DNA of 64,000 nucleotides from Przewalskia tangutica (GCA_029844215.1 CM056721.1:59685815-59749814); one strand, 5' to 3'; shown: positions 10,369-22,712, numbered from the stretch's first letter. Notes: generated from the sequence alone by a model not told the origin. Made by a program: numbers and translations.

Positions 10369-11029
10369 ATGACACCTCTCATGATTTCTCGACAGCCCGA
10401 TAATGCGTGGTATATAGATACGGGCGTCACGTCTCATCTCACCAATAATTCTGATAATCTTTTTCAACTGCGAAGTTTAAATACTCCACAATCTATTATG
10501 GTTGTAAGCGGTCATCGCATTCCCATTCAAGGGTTTGGCCACACTCTTACCCCACCACCACACCCTTCACTCTTAAAAACGTCTTCTATGCCCACATATC
10601 ATCAAAAATCTATTTTTTGTTAGAAATCTGTCACCGATAATATTGTCTCAATTAATTTTGACCCGTTTGGATTTTTTGTAATGGACCTCCGTACCGAAAA
10701 CTCCTTATGAGATGCAATAGTGAGGGGAGCCTATATCTCTTCCTACCCACATCCGCTGCTAGTGTCACTCATCCCCCCGTTCTAACAACCATATCTCCCT
10801 CAATATGGCATAATAGACTTGGACACACAAGAGCCCCTATGTTTAATTTTCTTACAAAATAATAATTTAATTTGTTGTCCTAATGGAAAAATTGCCCAAC
10901 AATGTCTTTCTTGTCCCTTAGGCAAATATAGTCGCCTTCCGTTTCAGTCTTCTTCAAGTGTTACGTATTCCCCCCATTGACATTGTTCATGCAGATTTAT
11001 GGACATCTCTCATTACTAGCTCACCAGGT
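10369..11029 (+). pseudogene. C1 protease and integrase N-terminus
   Basis: Open from 10369 to 10623, then broken by stops and shifts. It shows the copia protease active site as WYIDTGVTSHLT (usual D-T/S-G-A), then a gap with shifts. The pre-integrase zinc region follows (LGHTR near 10820; CCPNGKIAQQCLSCPLGKYSRLP near 10880-10935), with the His and Cys pattern retained. The start of the integrase core is IVHADLWTSLITSSPG (near 10980-11029), whose Asp is the first catalytic residue. The frame is cut at 11029 by the Athila LTR and resumes at 51938. Protease cuts Gag-Pol; integrase joins cDNA to the genome. Confidence 0.8.
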
Positions 11030-11810
11030 TGTTAAGTGTATTTTGTATACACTTTTGAGTCCTTTTTAGTTAGTATTTTACTCTTTTATTCTGCGTATGG
11101 TATAATGTTAGGTATTTTTTTCCTTCATTTTGTGTCACAGCGGTCATAAAGGAGAAATACCACTTTTGAGGATGAAATGAGCTTAATTGAGATGATAATT
11201 GCACAAGCACAGCCCAAGGAATGAAGTCTAAGAAGTGCCAAGAAGAATATAACAAATCAGGCGGAACCGGACAGAAATTAAAGAGGCATCATGCGGTTCG
11301 GCGAATAGCGGTGCGGCGAGTAGCACCGCAGTGCACAGCAGCGATTCGCGGTGCACCGCAGCCAGGTGCCATAGAACCGCGATCAAGAAAATTAGCACCG
11401 AAGCGTAAAAATTTCCGAAAGTCCGAAATTAAACACCGTCGAAAGCACCGCAGTCCAGGCAAGAGGCACTGCGGTGCCATATTTCCAGTAAGCTGCCAAT
11501 GATTTCAGCCAATTAGCATCGCGGTGCCGGACAACGGAACCGTGATGCCGACGCGTAAAAATCAGAATCTGAGTCGCATTTTGACAAGGGTAAAAGGGTC
11601 CGAAGCAAGGTTTTTCTCAGATATAAATACCCTAAACCCTGTCATTATGAGGGATCATACTTTTGAGAGGATAACGACGGCTACAAGCTACAGTTGAAGA
11701 CATCTTATTGTTCAAGTTACTTTCATTCCCTTATTTTATTCCAGTTTATGTTGGATTGTAAATTAGTTCTTGACATGACAATGTCTAGGAGCTAATTACT
11801 TTAGTAGGAT
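11030..11810 (+). repeat. Athila LTR 1, left part
   Basis: Starts TGTTAAGTGTATTTTG and matches 38291-38990 and 50548-51271. It includes GC-rich palindromic motifs (about 11283-11545) and a TATA box (11622-11629) just before CCTAAACCCTG. It is cut at 11810 (AGGAT) by T3 and continues at 33518. The 93-codon open frame at 11221-11502 spans the GC array and is a composition effect. Confidence 0.9.
11622..11629 (+). promoter_or_regulatory. TATA box of Athila LTR 1
   Basis: TATAAATA, conserved at 38812-38819 in LTR 2 but mutated (TATAATTA) near 51085 in LTR 3. It lies about 590 bases into the LTR, just downstream of the GC array. Confidence 0.6.
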
Positions 11811-14800
11811 TGTTATACCCCGTATTTCCAGAGTATGTACGTAAGGACGTACGTAGAAAAGTTTGAAGCTTAAAGTAGGCAAGGTTCGGATTTTTGTGCA
11901 CAACACCCGATTAGAATCGTTTTTCGACGAAACGTTTTACAAGACTTGCGAAGGGAAAATTCCGGCTATGTCATTTTTAAATTTGCGGATTTTTCCGAGA
12001 GATGAAATATTTTGGACCAACGAGAGGGCGACACTTGTCACCCTCAAGTTGGTGGAGTGTGGGACGGCTTGGACGATTTGCAAGTCAATAGTTGGTAGGA
12101 TATTTTTGTGTGTTAGATAGATAAGGTGGGACCCACACACACTTGTCCAAATCCACACCCTACACTTGCCTACTACTTGGCATGATCTTGGCCCTTGATT
12201 GTCCTATAAATACCCCCCTAACTTGAAGACTTCTTCATCCCAAAATTGTTCTAAGTCTTGAAAGCTCTCCCCTTCCCCCCTTGGTGAGGCCCCTTGGCCG
12301 AGAGCCCCTCCCCCTTGGCCGAAAGTACCCCCCCTCCTAGTGGTGCTAGCCGTGGGGTACCCCCCCTACCTTGAGTTGTTTTCGTAAAATACACCCCCAC
12401 CTTGGTAGAAATACTCTCCAAGTATTGTTACTATACCCAAAATACCTTGGCCTAAATACCTTGTAGTATTCCAAGGTTACACTTATACGAAAAGCCCAGA
12501 AATACTATTATACTTCCCTTCAGTCACAAAACACAACCCTAAGGAAATCTTCATAGCCGATTGAAGTATTAAGAAGAAGTTGCGTAGAACTTCTAAGAGT
12601 TGTTTGGAGCGGGTTGGAGCGCCCGGAGTAGGAGCTAAACGTTGCTCAGGATCGACATTAAACATTGGATAATATTGGTCTTATCGAGGTAAATACCCTT
12701 GTCCTTATTGTAATTAGAAATTACATACTGTAGTAGTAGAAATGAATATAAGATTCATAGAAGAGAGTTGAACTGTAATAGAAGAATATTAAAGAAGAAG
12801 GATTAAAGACTTACATGGGAATTTGTATTCTGATGAACTTGTGTAGCTTAGCGGGTAGGGAAGTGTTGCCCGATTTTCCATAGAATGGAGAACCTACCGC
12901 TTAGATTCTACAGAGTAGTCTAGTCATTGATAGACTCGTATAACCTTTATAGGTTGAAAGTTCTGCAAGTAGTGTGTTCTACTTGAAAGGTGGACAAGGC
13001 TAGCCGGGTTATAGCCGTGGAGCATTTTTCTAATAGTCGATAATCGTCGCGAGGTATGTGATTCTTCCTATCCTCTTGAGCATGATATTTTAAAGAATAT
13101 ATATATAGTACGGTAGACGTACGTGTGTTAACTGAACGTAGTTTTACGGCAATGTCTTTTGACTTAAGCCTGAATAATAAGAATCTTGAAGTATTTCAAG
13201 AAAATTAAGAAACCCTTTTGAAAGAAGAGTAATACTTGGTTTTAAAAGCTTAAGAGTTATACTAGCTTTATGGGAAGTTAGGTATAACGGCTTAAGAGAG
13301 ATAAAATGAATGGTTTATTGATTTTAGAAGTTAAGAGACTTGATCTTAAAAGATAAGAGACTTGACTTAATTGAATTAATATGAGTTTTGTTAAAAGGTG
13401 TGAAACCTCATTCGTGAGTAATGAGTACTTGGTTTTTAAAAGGATTAATGTTTTACTGATTTCGGAAATCAGAATAAGTATCGAACAAACCACTGCAGCG
13501 TTAATAAAGGGAAATGTACTGACTAATTAATGTATTATTAAAACCAGTAGAAACCTCCATCTGCATAGAAGCTAAGATGAGACAAAATGATATTTCCTAG
13601 ATCATGGCTGCTGTAATAAGATTGTTATAAACAAGAATAACCTACTCACATATAAGGCATATGTTTCTCAAATTGTTTTAAAGGAGAATTATATCATTGA
13701 GTGATTAAAACTATGAACTACGAAACCTTTCGAAAATGAGAAACTTGAGCATTTGAAATTAGGCAAACTTGAACGTTTGGAACATAAGGTTGTTACTTGA
13801 TTTTACAAAGAGAAGTGTTTTGATTTACTTAAAAAGATAGTCACACTATTTTTATACTACGGGTATTGTGTGACTTTCGTGAAAGAAACGGATCTTTTAA
13901 AGAGTTATTGTATGAAGTACTTTGGGGATAAACTCCCGAACTTGTTAACATAAAGTAGAAAGTACCTTGTGTGGAGAACTTGATTGTATTGGTTTGTGAT
14001 AGCCTTGTACTATTTTCTTGTTGATTGGATAAGTAAACATGTTAGGATGCTACGTGTGTTAGTATCTTGTGATATTCTTGTTGTGCTTACGTTGCTAAAC
14101 TTTAAGCCCGTTGTACTGTTATTATATCACATACCCCTTGACTTATTATACCGAGGGCTTTCCACCCTTGATGCGGGTCTATACGGCCTATGCGGTCAAT
14201 GTGACTATGCGGAGCAGCGGTATGCTCCAGGATTGATCATTCCGGGTGTTTTAGCCCGATGCGGGGGATGCCCTATGCGGTCTGTGTGACTATGCGGTCT
14301 ATTGAGACTATGCGGGCTGCGGGAGTCCAGGAGAATGCACGGGTTAGCTACCCCGTCGCGGTCTATACGATCTATGCGGGTCTATGTGTGACCTATGCGA
14401 GTGCGGAAGTCGAGATTAGGCACGCATAATGATCTTATGGGCGATTGGCCTTGCCGATCATTAGCGGCCTAGAAAAGACCGATTCTGATATATCCATTAC
14501 GCTCTTGTTTATGTTATGGCGTGAGACCCATAGTTATATTTGAGTGATGGCTTTAAGGCGTGAGTCCACGACTTGACATATTCGCTATTTATTGTGAATC
14601 GTAGTTTGGTTATCATACATGTCTCCGCTTTATATAGACTACTATGATTTCATTTCTGATATTTTGATTTCACATACTTGGTACTGTTATGCTTGACCTC
14701 GCCCGGCGTTCATGCCGCAGTAGAGGTACACGATCGTTGATCCTTGCTCTTGGGTCACAGTTGACTTTTGGGAAGCTCCGTTTCTCGGAGGCTTATCGGT

Positions 14801-15074
14801 GGTATAGTCCACTGTCGTTGTAGGTACTTACATTCGTGGTATGGCGGGAACCTGTACGCCATTGTTGTCATATCATTCTTAAGTGCAGAAATCGTTGTGG
14901 GCGGGGTTGTAAAAAGGGATGTAATCGTTTCTAGTTGTTATTTATATATATGCCAAAGGCAAGTTTTCTCATATGAAGCTTCATATTTCATGTATTGTTT
15001 TATATTCCGATTACTCGATGTTGTATCACTAGGGTGCCCGGTAAGGCACGATCACGGGCCCGTTGGTCGTGACA
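11811..15074 (+). repeat. 5' LTR of T3
   Basis: TG...CA LTR with TATA box at 12205-12212, one copy of the GGCAATGTCT unit near 13144, and a GCGG-rich array at about 14150-14410. Compared with its partner at 30243 it is near-identical in AT-rich blocks but differs in C runs (for example near 12305) and at many CAG/CTG sites in the last kilobase. Confidence 0.9.
12205..12212 (+). promoter_or_regulatory. TATA box of T3 5' LTR
   Basis: TATAAATA followed by a C-rich run and CTTCATCC, as in all T LTRs. Partner copy at 30638-30645. Confidence 0.6.
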
Positions 15075-15078
15075 AAAG

Positions 15079-15089
15079 TGGTATCGAGC
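15079..15089 (+). other. Primer binding site of T3, one base short
   Basis: TGGTATCGAGC lies four bases after the LTR. The expected tRNA-iMet complement is TGGTATCAGAGC, so one A of CAG is missing. T4 has the same loss at 22702-22712. A working primer site should match, so this is either post-insertion change or a sequence error at a CAG site. Confidence 0.75.
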
Positions 15090-15274
15090 GATTAATCCTC
15101 GGAAAGTGTCTGAGACCGTGTCGATGAAGTCTTGATTATCGGTGTGTTGTGCACCACACCAATAATCGTGAGGCTATAGGATATTTAGGATTGGTTTCCA
15201 TTCTTCTCACTCTGAGATCGTGCCTTAGAAAGTGTTGTAAGTTGCACCCTCTAACGTATTTCTTTCCTTACCGC

Positions 15275-16000
15275 TATGCCTCGCGTAGGCAAACCCGGTC
15301 CCGGAGGGCAAAGCGGCGAGGAGTGCGAGTAAATCTGAGAGGTTCTGAGGCACAGCCCAATCATCACCTAGGGTGGTGCGTCATTCGGGAGTTTGGCAAC
15401 GCGCCCGCGGTCCAGCCAGTTTAGCACGGCGGCAGCAGTTCCTACTGCGGCCATGACATTTGAACCTTCAGTTCCACGACCGGGAAACAGAGAAGATAGA
15501 TTGCAAAGAGGCGACCCTGTTACTAGCTATGGATTTAGCAACCGAGAATATTTATGCATCGATTTATCACGGGTCATGATGACTATCTAAGAGAGGGTGG
15601 TGCAAGAATAGCTCGTCAGTTAGGCTTGAGCATGGCTGCGTCTGAGCTTATGCGCGGCAGCCGAAAGCGTAGGATCGACGGGTTAACCAAGATCGTGAGA
15701 AGAGGCGATTGGCGGGGCCTCGGGTAACTTTCGGCGAGTCGCCTCGGCCAGTGATCGATACACACCTCGCCCGGTCGAGTGGTCCTCCACGGATTTCAGG
15801 ACGTTTGGGGTATGCCGGAGTTGGTCAGAGCTCCAGGGCTTCCGGTTCACAGTATGACAGGCGTCATCCCGGGGAATGTCGTCTTTTTGTTGGTACTTGT
15901 TGTACCTGCGGCCGTCAGGGCCAGGTGTCGAAAGGGTGTCCTAGTAGGAGGACCTAGCCTTCAGGATCGGTGGGTAGTTCATCACCTTCCTTAGCTATGC
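15275..16000 (+). pseudogene. T3 gag remnant with zinc knuckle
   Basis: Begins ATGCCTCGCG at 15275 (MPRVGKPGPGG) and is broken repeatedly by stops and shifts. Recognisable pieces: a Q-rich N-terminal part, GQSSRASGSQYDRR near 15830 and PGECRLFVGTCCTCGRQGQV near 15870-15930. The last contains a CCHC-type knuckle (CTCGRQGQVSKGC) whose His has become Gln. This is the Gag C-terminus typical of Tekay/Del chromoviruses. Many breaks coincide with lost CAG or CTG triplets, so part of the damage may be technical. T4 carries the same gene at 21780-22514 (minus). Confidence 0.7.
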
Positions 16001-16641
16001 GCCCAACAGGGTAGGATTGATTAGAACGACAGAGGGGAGTGAAGCTGTAGATACAGGTAGATCCTTAACCCTCTAGAGATGAGTATACCTTAAAAGTTAT
16101 GTTAATTGTGATTAGAAATCATGGTTAGTAAACCGGGTAAGATTGGGGATAAGAAAAGTGTAAGCCTTAGAGTTTTATACGTGGAGACCTTAGAGGCAAG
16201 GCCATCTCGAGAGAGAGATCTATATTTTTAGGTTTGACCCTTACCAGAGTGCATAGTACACGTGAGCTATGTTGTGGGATAAGTCCCTGGGTAGTGTGAA
16301 TGAAAGAGGGTAGTTGAGCTAAGAAGACCGCTAGGTTTTCGTAACGTGATTAGTGAGATTGTTCCGGATCGGGGAGCTAGTGTTTTGCGCGTTGCCGGGT
16401 CGGGTTGAGGCCATGTTGCGGGTCAACCCGCGGCCTGTATGGTGATGGGGTCAGTTTGTGGTGGTCCCGCCTTGTGGTAGGGTCACGAGGGTGTTAGGCC
16501 CAAGTTTAGTTAACCAGCGTACGAGTTCGTGGATGCGTTTTACCAGTAGTCGGGCCAATGAGGTCAGCCCGTCTTATCTTTTAGTCAAACCGTGTACTCG
16601 GTAGTAAGTTGCGAGATGATTATTTTCAGGAAGGTTGTAAG
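16001..16641 (+). pseudogene. T3: gag-integrase junction and first part of integrase core
   Basis: The first 380 or so bases have no recognisable domain. From about 16400 onward, weak resemblance to Tekay integrase appears: a GLP-like stretch near 16450, a VDxxTxSA-like stretch near 16530, and FRKVVR at the end (usual IREIVRLHGVP). It breaks at 16641 inside that motif, and LHEVPTF continues at 29589 after T4. Where protease, reverse transcriptase and RNase H (about 700 codons) should lie, there is nothing. Confidence 0.55.
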
Positions 16642-18733
16642 TGTCACGACCCGAACCCGGGCCCGTGACTGGTGCCTTACCCCGGGCACCCCAGTGATAC
16701 AACATCAGAGTAATCAGCGGAATATAAAACCAAATACATGAAACAATGTAAAGAAGACACATGTTTATCTGAAGAAAAGTTGCCTTACGGCATAATATAA
16801 AAACTTTAATCCGAACAGTTACATCCCATACAATTCTGCCCACAACAGTACTACAGACCTCTAGGAATGATACGACAACAATGGCGGGACAGGGCCCCGC
16901 CATACCCCTGAATGTAAAAACCTACAACGACAGGGGACTATACCAAGATAAGCCTCCGGAGAAACGGAGCTTCCCAAACGCTGAACTGTGACCCTAAGAG
17001 CGAGGATCAACGACTGGCGTACCTTTACCTGCGGCATGAACGCAGCCCCCCGAAGGAGGTCAGTACAACAGGTACCAAGTATGTGAAACTGAAAAATACT
17101 GTAAATGAAATCATAGTAGTCTATATAAAGAAGGAGACATGTATGATAACCAAACTACAGTTCACAATAAATAAGCAGTCATGTCAAGTCAGGGACTCAC
17201 GCCCTCAAAGTCATCACTCAAATATAACAATGGGTCTCACGCCCACAACATCAATCATGCCCGTGGAATACCTTCCTCACTGTCGGCAGTCTATGATATA
17301 ACAACACCAAGGAATACACATGAACACCAGGTCCCACGTGTGTCATCATAAAACCGTACGGGGTAAGTACGAAGGCATAGCCGACTACTAAAACCCACAG
17401 TACAAACAAGGTCATAAACTGTATCATGAGATCTGTCTAGACCGTCACATGATCAATCTTTGGCCACTCGCCGCGATATCTAATGTGCGCGTCTAGCCAC
17501 AGAACTTCCCGACTCGCATAGGCCACTCGATGGCCCGCGTGAGGTATTCTCCGCGCGTCGGTAGCTACTCCGGCATCCGCTGGACTCGCGATCCGCATGG
17601 CCACATGACCGCATGACCATAAAGGCCGCACACTAACCTGGAGCTCCCGCAGCTCCGCATAGGCCCCCGGGACCCGCATGAGGTATTCTCGAATCATAGG
17701 TCACACAGACCGCTTTGAGTCTACCCGCGTGAGGCGACAACCTCCGGATGATGTCAAGGTGAGTGGTATAATACCAACATAACGGCTGATAGTTAAACAA
17801 CTTAAGCGCAATCGAGGGAAAACCCCTTCACACAAACATCACAAGATAATAACACACGTAGCATCCTAGCATGTTTACTTATCAAATCAACAAGAAAGTA
17901 TTACAAGGCTATCACAAACCAACACAATCAAGTTATTCACACAAGGTACTTTCTACTATATGATTAACAAGATCGGGTTTTTATCCCCAAAGTACTTCAT
18001 ACAATAACTCTTTAAGAGATCTGTTCTTTCACAAATAGTCACACAATACTCGTAGTATATAAAAATAGGGTGACTATCTTTTGACGTAAACCAAAACACT
18101 TCTCTTTGTAAAATCAAGTAACAACATTATTTTCCAAACGTTCAAGTTTGCCTAATTTCAAATGTTCAAGTTTCTCATTTTTCGAAAGGTTTCGTAGTTC
18201 ATAGTTTTAATCACTTAATGATATAATTCTCCTTCAAAACGATTTGAGAAACATATGCCTTATATGTGAGTGGGTTATTCTTGTTTATAACAATCCTATT
18301 AAAGCAGCCATGATCTAGGAAATGTAATATCATTTTATCTCATCTTAGCTTCTATGCAGATGGAGGTTTCTACTGGTTTTAATAATACTTAATTATTCAG
18401 TACATTTCCTTTTATTAGCGCTGCAATGGTTTGTTCGATACTTATTCTGATTTCCGAAATCAGTAAAACATTAACCATTTTAAAAACCACGTACTCATTA
18501 CTCACGAATGAGGTTTCACACTTATTAACAAAATTCATATTAATTCCTTTACGTCAAGTCTCTTATCTTTTAAGATCAAGTCTCTTAACTTCTAAAATTA
18601 ATAAACCATTCTTTTTATCATTCTTAAGCCGTTATACCTAACTTCCCATAAAGCTAGTATAACTCTTAAGTTTTAAAACCAAGTATTACTCTTCTGTTAA
18701 AAATGATTCTGTATTCTTTTGAATTACTTCAAG

Positions 18734-18803
18734 ATTATTCAGGCTTAAGTCAAAAGACATTGCCGTAATTATTATTCAGGCTTAAGTCAAAAGACATTGC
18801 CGT
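18734..18803 (-). repeat. 33-base tandem repeat in T4 3' LTR
   Basis: Units at 18734-18766 and 18771-18803 (plus strand ATTATTCAGGCTTAAG...TTGCCGT), identical to each other and to the pair at 28223-28292 in the other T4 LTR. Confidence 0.85.
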
Positions 18804-19669
18804 TCTTATTATTCAGTTAACACACGTACGTCTACCGTACTATATATACTTTAAAATATCATGCTCAGGAGTATAGGAAGAATCACATACCTCGCGACGA
18901 TTATCGACTATAAGCAAAACGCTCCACGGCTATAACCCGGCTAGCCTTGTCCACCTACCAAGTAGCACATGCTACTCGCAGAACATTCAACCAATAAAGG
19001 CTATCAGTCTACTGTAAATACAGTCCTAAGTAAGTACAATTCAAACTTCTACCTATATATATTCTTCTGATGCGAATTCAGTTCAAGTCTTTTCTGTAAT
19101 AACCTTTTATTACAGTTCAATTCTCTTCTATGAATCTTATATTCATTTCTATACAACTACAGTATGTAATTTCCATTTACAATAGAAGGATAGGATTATT
19201 TACCTCGGTAAGCCCAAAATTATCCAAGTTAAATGTCGATCCTGAGCAACGTTTAGCTCCTACTCTGGGTGCTCCAACCCGCTCCAAACAACCCTTAGAA
19301 GTTCTACGCAACTTCTTCTTAATACTCCAACCAACTATGGAGATTTTCCTTAGGGTTTCGTTTTTGTGGTGAAGGGAAGTATAATAGTATTTACGGGCTT
19401 TTCAGATAAGTGTAACCTTGGAATACTACAAGGTATTTGGGCCAAGGTATTTTGGAATAGTAACTATACTTGAAGAGTATTTCTACTAAGGGGGGGGGGG
19501 GTATGCTACGGCTAGCACTACTAGGAGAGGGGGGGGTACCCCTCGGCCAAAGGCCTCTCAAAGGGGGGAGGGGTGCTCTCGGCTTAGAGCTCTCAAGAGA
19601 CAGGGGGGAGAAAGGGATTTTAAGACTTAGAAAACATTTTTGGATGAAGAAGTCTTCAAAGGGGAGGGG

Positions 19670-19677
19670 TATTTATA
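19670..19677 (-). promoter_or_regulatory. TATA box of T4 3' LTR
   Basis: Plus strand TATTTATA (minus TATAAATA) beside the same C-rich flank as other T LTRs. The 5' LTR copy is at 29154-29161. Confidence 0.6.
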
Positions 19678-20099
19678 GGTCAAGCCATGGCCAACCAATG
19701 GCCAAGATCATGCCAAGTGCAAGGCAAGTGTAGGGTCAAGATTCATCCATGTGCACCCTATCCATCTACCACACAAAATATCTACAAATATCCTACCAAC
19801 TCCAAGGCAACAAAAACGTGTAAAAGATGGCCCCTTTGCCGTCCACACTCCACCAACTTGAGGGTGACAAGTGTCGCCCTCTCGTTGGTCCAAAACATTT
19901 CGTCTCTCGGAAAAATCCGCAAAAATACTAAATGACATAGCCGGAATTTTCCCTTCGCAAGTTGTGTAAAACGTTTCGTCGAAAAACGATTCTAATCGGG
20001 TGTTGTGCACAAAAATATTTCGGCCAAGTCTACTCTTTAAGGCTCAAATTTTTGTACGTATGTCCTCACGTACATACTCTGGAAATACGGGGTATAACA

Positions 20100-20134
20100 T
20101 TCTCCCCTCCTTAGAAACATTCGTCCCGAATGTT
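20100..20134 (-). other. T4 polypurine tract and upstream hairpin
   Basis: Plus strand TTCTCCCCTCCTTAG at 20100-20114 is the complement of the polypurine tract. The perfect inverted repeat AACATTCG / CGAATGTT occupies 20116-20123 and 20127-20134 with a 3-base loop. This fixes 16642-20099 as the 3' LTR. Confidence 0.85.
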
Positions 20135-20429
20135 CCTTCTCAAGACGGATAACGATGAAGTTCCCCCTAGCATAACAAGCTTGCAAATGCCACACATGGC
20201 CACAGAAAAACACCTGCGCAAATACTGACATCCAAGTCCACGAGGAATCACCTCTAACATCACAAAAACTCCCACCCAAGGGCTAAAAGATACTCCCTCC
20301 GCACCTTTTCTTTACAAACGAAATGCTCACTTCTATGTTCTTAACACATGCTCGCTTCTTCCCTTACTCGTCGTACCCTTCTCGTACACACGAACTCCTT
20401 CTCATAACTTACCACATTTTTTGTTACTG

Positions 20430-21400
20430 CTTCAGTTTCCAAAATCTCTGGGTTACTACCTCCAACTTGATCATCATTAACTGGGAATACTCTGGATGGA
20501 TCTCCGATACTTTTCCGAACCTAACCACATGAAAGACCGGACACACTGCCTCCTAAGTCGGACGGCAAAAGCTAACATATAGGCAACCTGACCTACTCTT
20601 CACATAATCCGAAAAGGCCCAAAGTAACTCGGGCTAAGTTTCCTCTATTTTCCAAAACTCGTCACACCCTTCCGGGGTGGTACCTTCGAGAAGACCACGT
20701 CGGCTGAACTCCAAGCATCGTCGCCGATTATCCGCACGACTTCTGTTGACTCTGAGCTGCCGATAACCTCTCCTGGATAGGCTTCACCCTATCCACATCC
20801 TGACGAAATAAATATGAACCAACTATCTGCACTTTGCCAACATCGAACCAATCGGCCAAGAACTTACGCTCGCCCTACAAGGCTTCATAAGGCGATATCC
20901 GAATACCGAAATGGTAGCTATTAAAACACTCCTCAACAGAGACAACAATCCTTACAACCCTGCAATCCACACCGCCCGGCGGCGAATGCGACACGGAGAC
21001 TCACCTGAGTTCCTAACCCTGCCTGGTAAAATCTCTAGAAAAAGCAGTAGTACCACAGGCTCCACTGTCGGTCATAAGGTGAAGGTAGGCACCCCGTGCC
21101 GCCTTACAACCTTTCTGATATATCAACACTGCTGAGTACACGGTCCCGACCGAAAACCACGATGGGCTGCCCCCATCGGCCCGACTACTGGTTGAACGCA
21201 TCAACAAACTCGTACGCTGGTTAACTAAACTTGGGCCTAACACCCTCGTGACCCTACCACAAGGCGGGACCACCACCAACTGACCCCACCACCATACAGG
21301 CCGCGGGTTGACCCGCAACATGGCCTCAACCCGACCCGTCAACGCGCAAAACACTGGCTCCCCGATCCGGAACAATTTCACTAATCACGTTACGAAAACC
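20430..21400 (-). pseudogene. T4 integrase remnant (core to C-terminal domain)
   Basis: Minus-strand conceptual pieces include FWR- and GTQV-like core residues. A stretch aligned to T6's NNNYHSSIQMTPYEAL is seen near 20910. The integrase C-terminal domain follows near 20560-20690 (VVFSKVPPRKGVTSFGK, versus VFFNVSPMKGVMRFGK in T6; GDPSRV near 20500). Stops and shifts break it throughout. The chromodomain that T6 has after GDPSRV is not recognisable; unrelated sequence runs from about 20430 to the hairpin. Integrase would insert cDNA; a chromodomain steers chromoviruses to heterochromatin. Confidence 0.65.
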
Positions 21401-21779
21401 TAGCGGTCTTCTTAGCTCAACTACCCTTCTTTCATTCCACACTACTCAGGGACTTATCCCACAAACATAGCTCACGTGCACTACGCACTCCGATAAGGAT
21501 CAAACATAAAAATACATTTTTCTCGAGATGGCCTTGCCTCTAAGGTCTCTACGTATAACATTCTAAGGCTCACACTTTCCCTTATCCCCAATCTTACCCT
21601 TTTTCTAACCATGATTTCTAATCACAACTAATATGCTGCTATCAGAACATAGCACTTATGATATACTCATCTTATTACACATACTGATCTCTAGAGGGTT
21701 AAGGATATACCTGTATCTACTGCTTCACTCCCCTTAATCGTTCTAATCAAACCTGCCCCGTAGGGCTCATAGCTAAGGA

Positions 21780-22514
21780 AGGTGACGAACTACCCATCGA
21801 TCCTGAAGGCTAAGTCCTCCTACTTGCATCCCTCCTACTAGGACGCCCTTTCGACACCCGGCCCTTACGGCCGTAAGTACCACAAGTACCAACAAAAAGA
21901 CGACATTCCCCGGGATGGCGTCACATCTGCGTGAACCTAAGCCACGGAGCTCGACCAACTCGGCGTACCGAACGTTCTAAAATCCGTGGAGGACCTCTCT
22001 GCACTGGTGGATGTGCATATCATTCTGATGCTGAGGCGGTTCGCCTCAAAAGTTACTAAAGGACCCTGCTGTTCTGGTCCTCTTCTGCTGTCCTTGGTTA
22101 ACCCGTCGATCTCTACGTTTCTCGGCCTGTTGCGCATAAGCCCGTACACAGGCCATGCTCAAGCCTAACTGAATAATTTCTCTTGCACAACCCTCTCTTA
22201 GATAGTCATCAAGACTCGCGGTACATCGGTATACTCTCTGGTAGCCAAATCCATAGCTAGTAACAGGGTCGCCTCTTTGCAATCTATATTCTCTGTTCCC
22301 GATCGTGGAACTGAAGGTTCAAATATCATGGCGCGGTAGGAACTGCTGCCGCCGTGCTAAACTCTGCTGGGCCGCGTGGTGAGCATAACTCCCCGAATGA
22401 GCACCTAACTCAGGTGATGGTTGGGCCTGTGCCCTCGTAACCCTCTGTACTCTACTCGCAGCTCCCTCGGCTGCCTTGCCCTCCTGGGCTCGGGTTTGCC
22501 CTACGCGGAGGCAT
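21780..22514 (-). pseudogene. T4 gag remnant
   Basis: Minus-strand start ATGCCTCCGCG at 22514 (MPPRRANPSPGGQG) with frequent stops. It is homologous to T3 gag: the arginine- and glutamine-rich N-terminal half is followed by a GLSMACVRAYAQQAEKRRDR-like piece near 22150. The knuckle region follows near 21800-21900 (a poorly kept cysteine cluster). About 380 bases without domain separate it from integrase, as in T3. Confidence 0.65.
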
Positions 22515-22701
22515 AACAGTAAGGAAAAGAAATACGTTAGAGGGTCCAACTTACAACACAGCTCTAAGGCACGATCTCAGAGTGAGAAGAATAGAAACCA
22601 ACCCTAAATATCCTATAGCCTCATGATTATTGGTGTGGTGCACAACACACCGATAATCAAGACTCTTGGATCGATGCGTAGACACTTTCCGAGGATTAAT
22701 C

Positions 22702-22712
22702 GCTCGATATCA
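22702..22712 (-). other. Primer binding site of T4, altered
   Basis: Minus strand TGATATCGAGC, three bases inside the 5' LTR edge at 22716. Compared with the tRNA-iMet complement TGGTATCAGAGC it lacks the A of CAG and has one G-to-A change. Confidence 0.7.

Larger units (their letters stand above)
16642..20099 (-). repeat. 3' LTR of T4
   Basis: Plus strand reads TGTCACGACCC...GGGGTATAACA, the reverse complement of the T LTR ends. The polypurine tract follows at 20100. It contains the GCGG array (about 17490-17730, read as CCGCAT on plus), the 33-base tandem repeat and a TATA box at 19670-19677. The open frame 18426-18641 recurs in most T LTRs (for example inverted at 13278-13493). It overlaps AT-rich LTR sequence and has no domain. 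Confidence 0.92.

Noticed and set aside
10010..10369. 119-codon open frame at the start of C1 as gag
   Set aside because: Low-complexity Ser/Phe/Leu/Pro sequence overlapping the primer site and a CA microsatellite; no Gag motifs.
11283..11545. GC palindrome array as a CRISPR-like or satellite array
   Set aside because: Units are irregular in length and spacing, and the array is part of an LTR in a plant genome.
18426..18641. 71-codon frame repeated in most T LTRs (also inverted at 13278-13493 and 31701-31916) as a conserved small protein
   Set aside because: Its recurrence is explained by LTR copying. The sequence is AT-rich LTR middle region, differs by shifts between copies, and shows no start context or domain.
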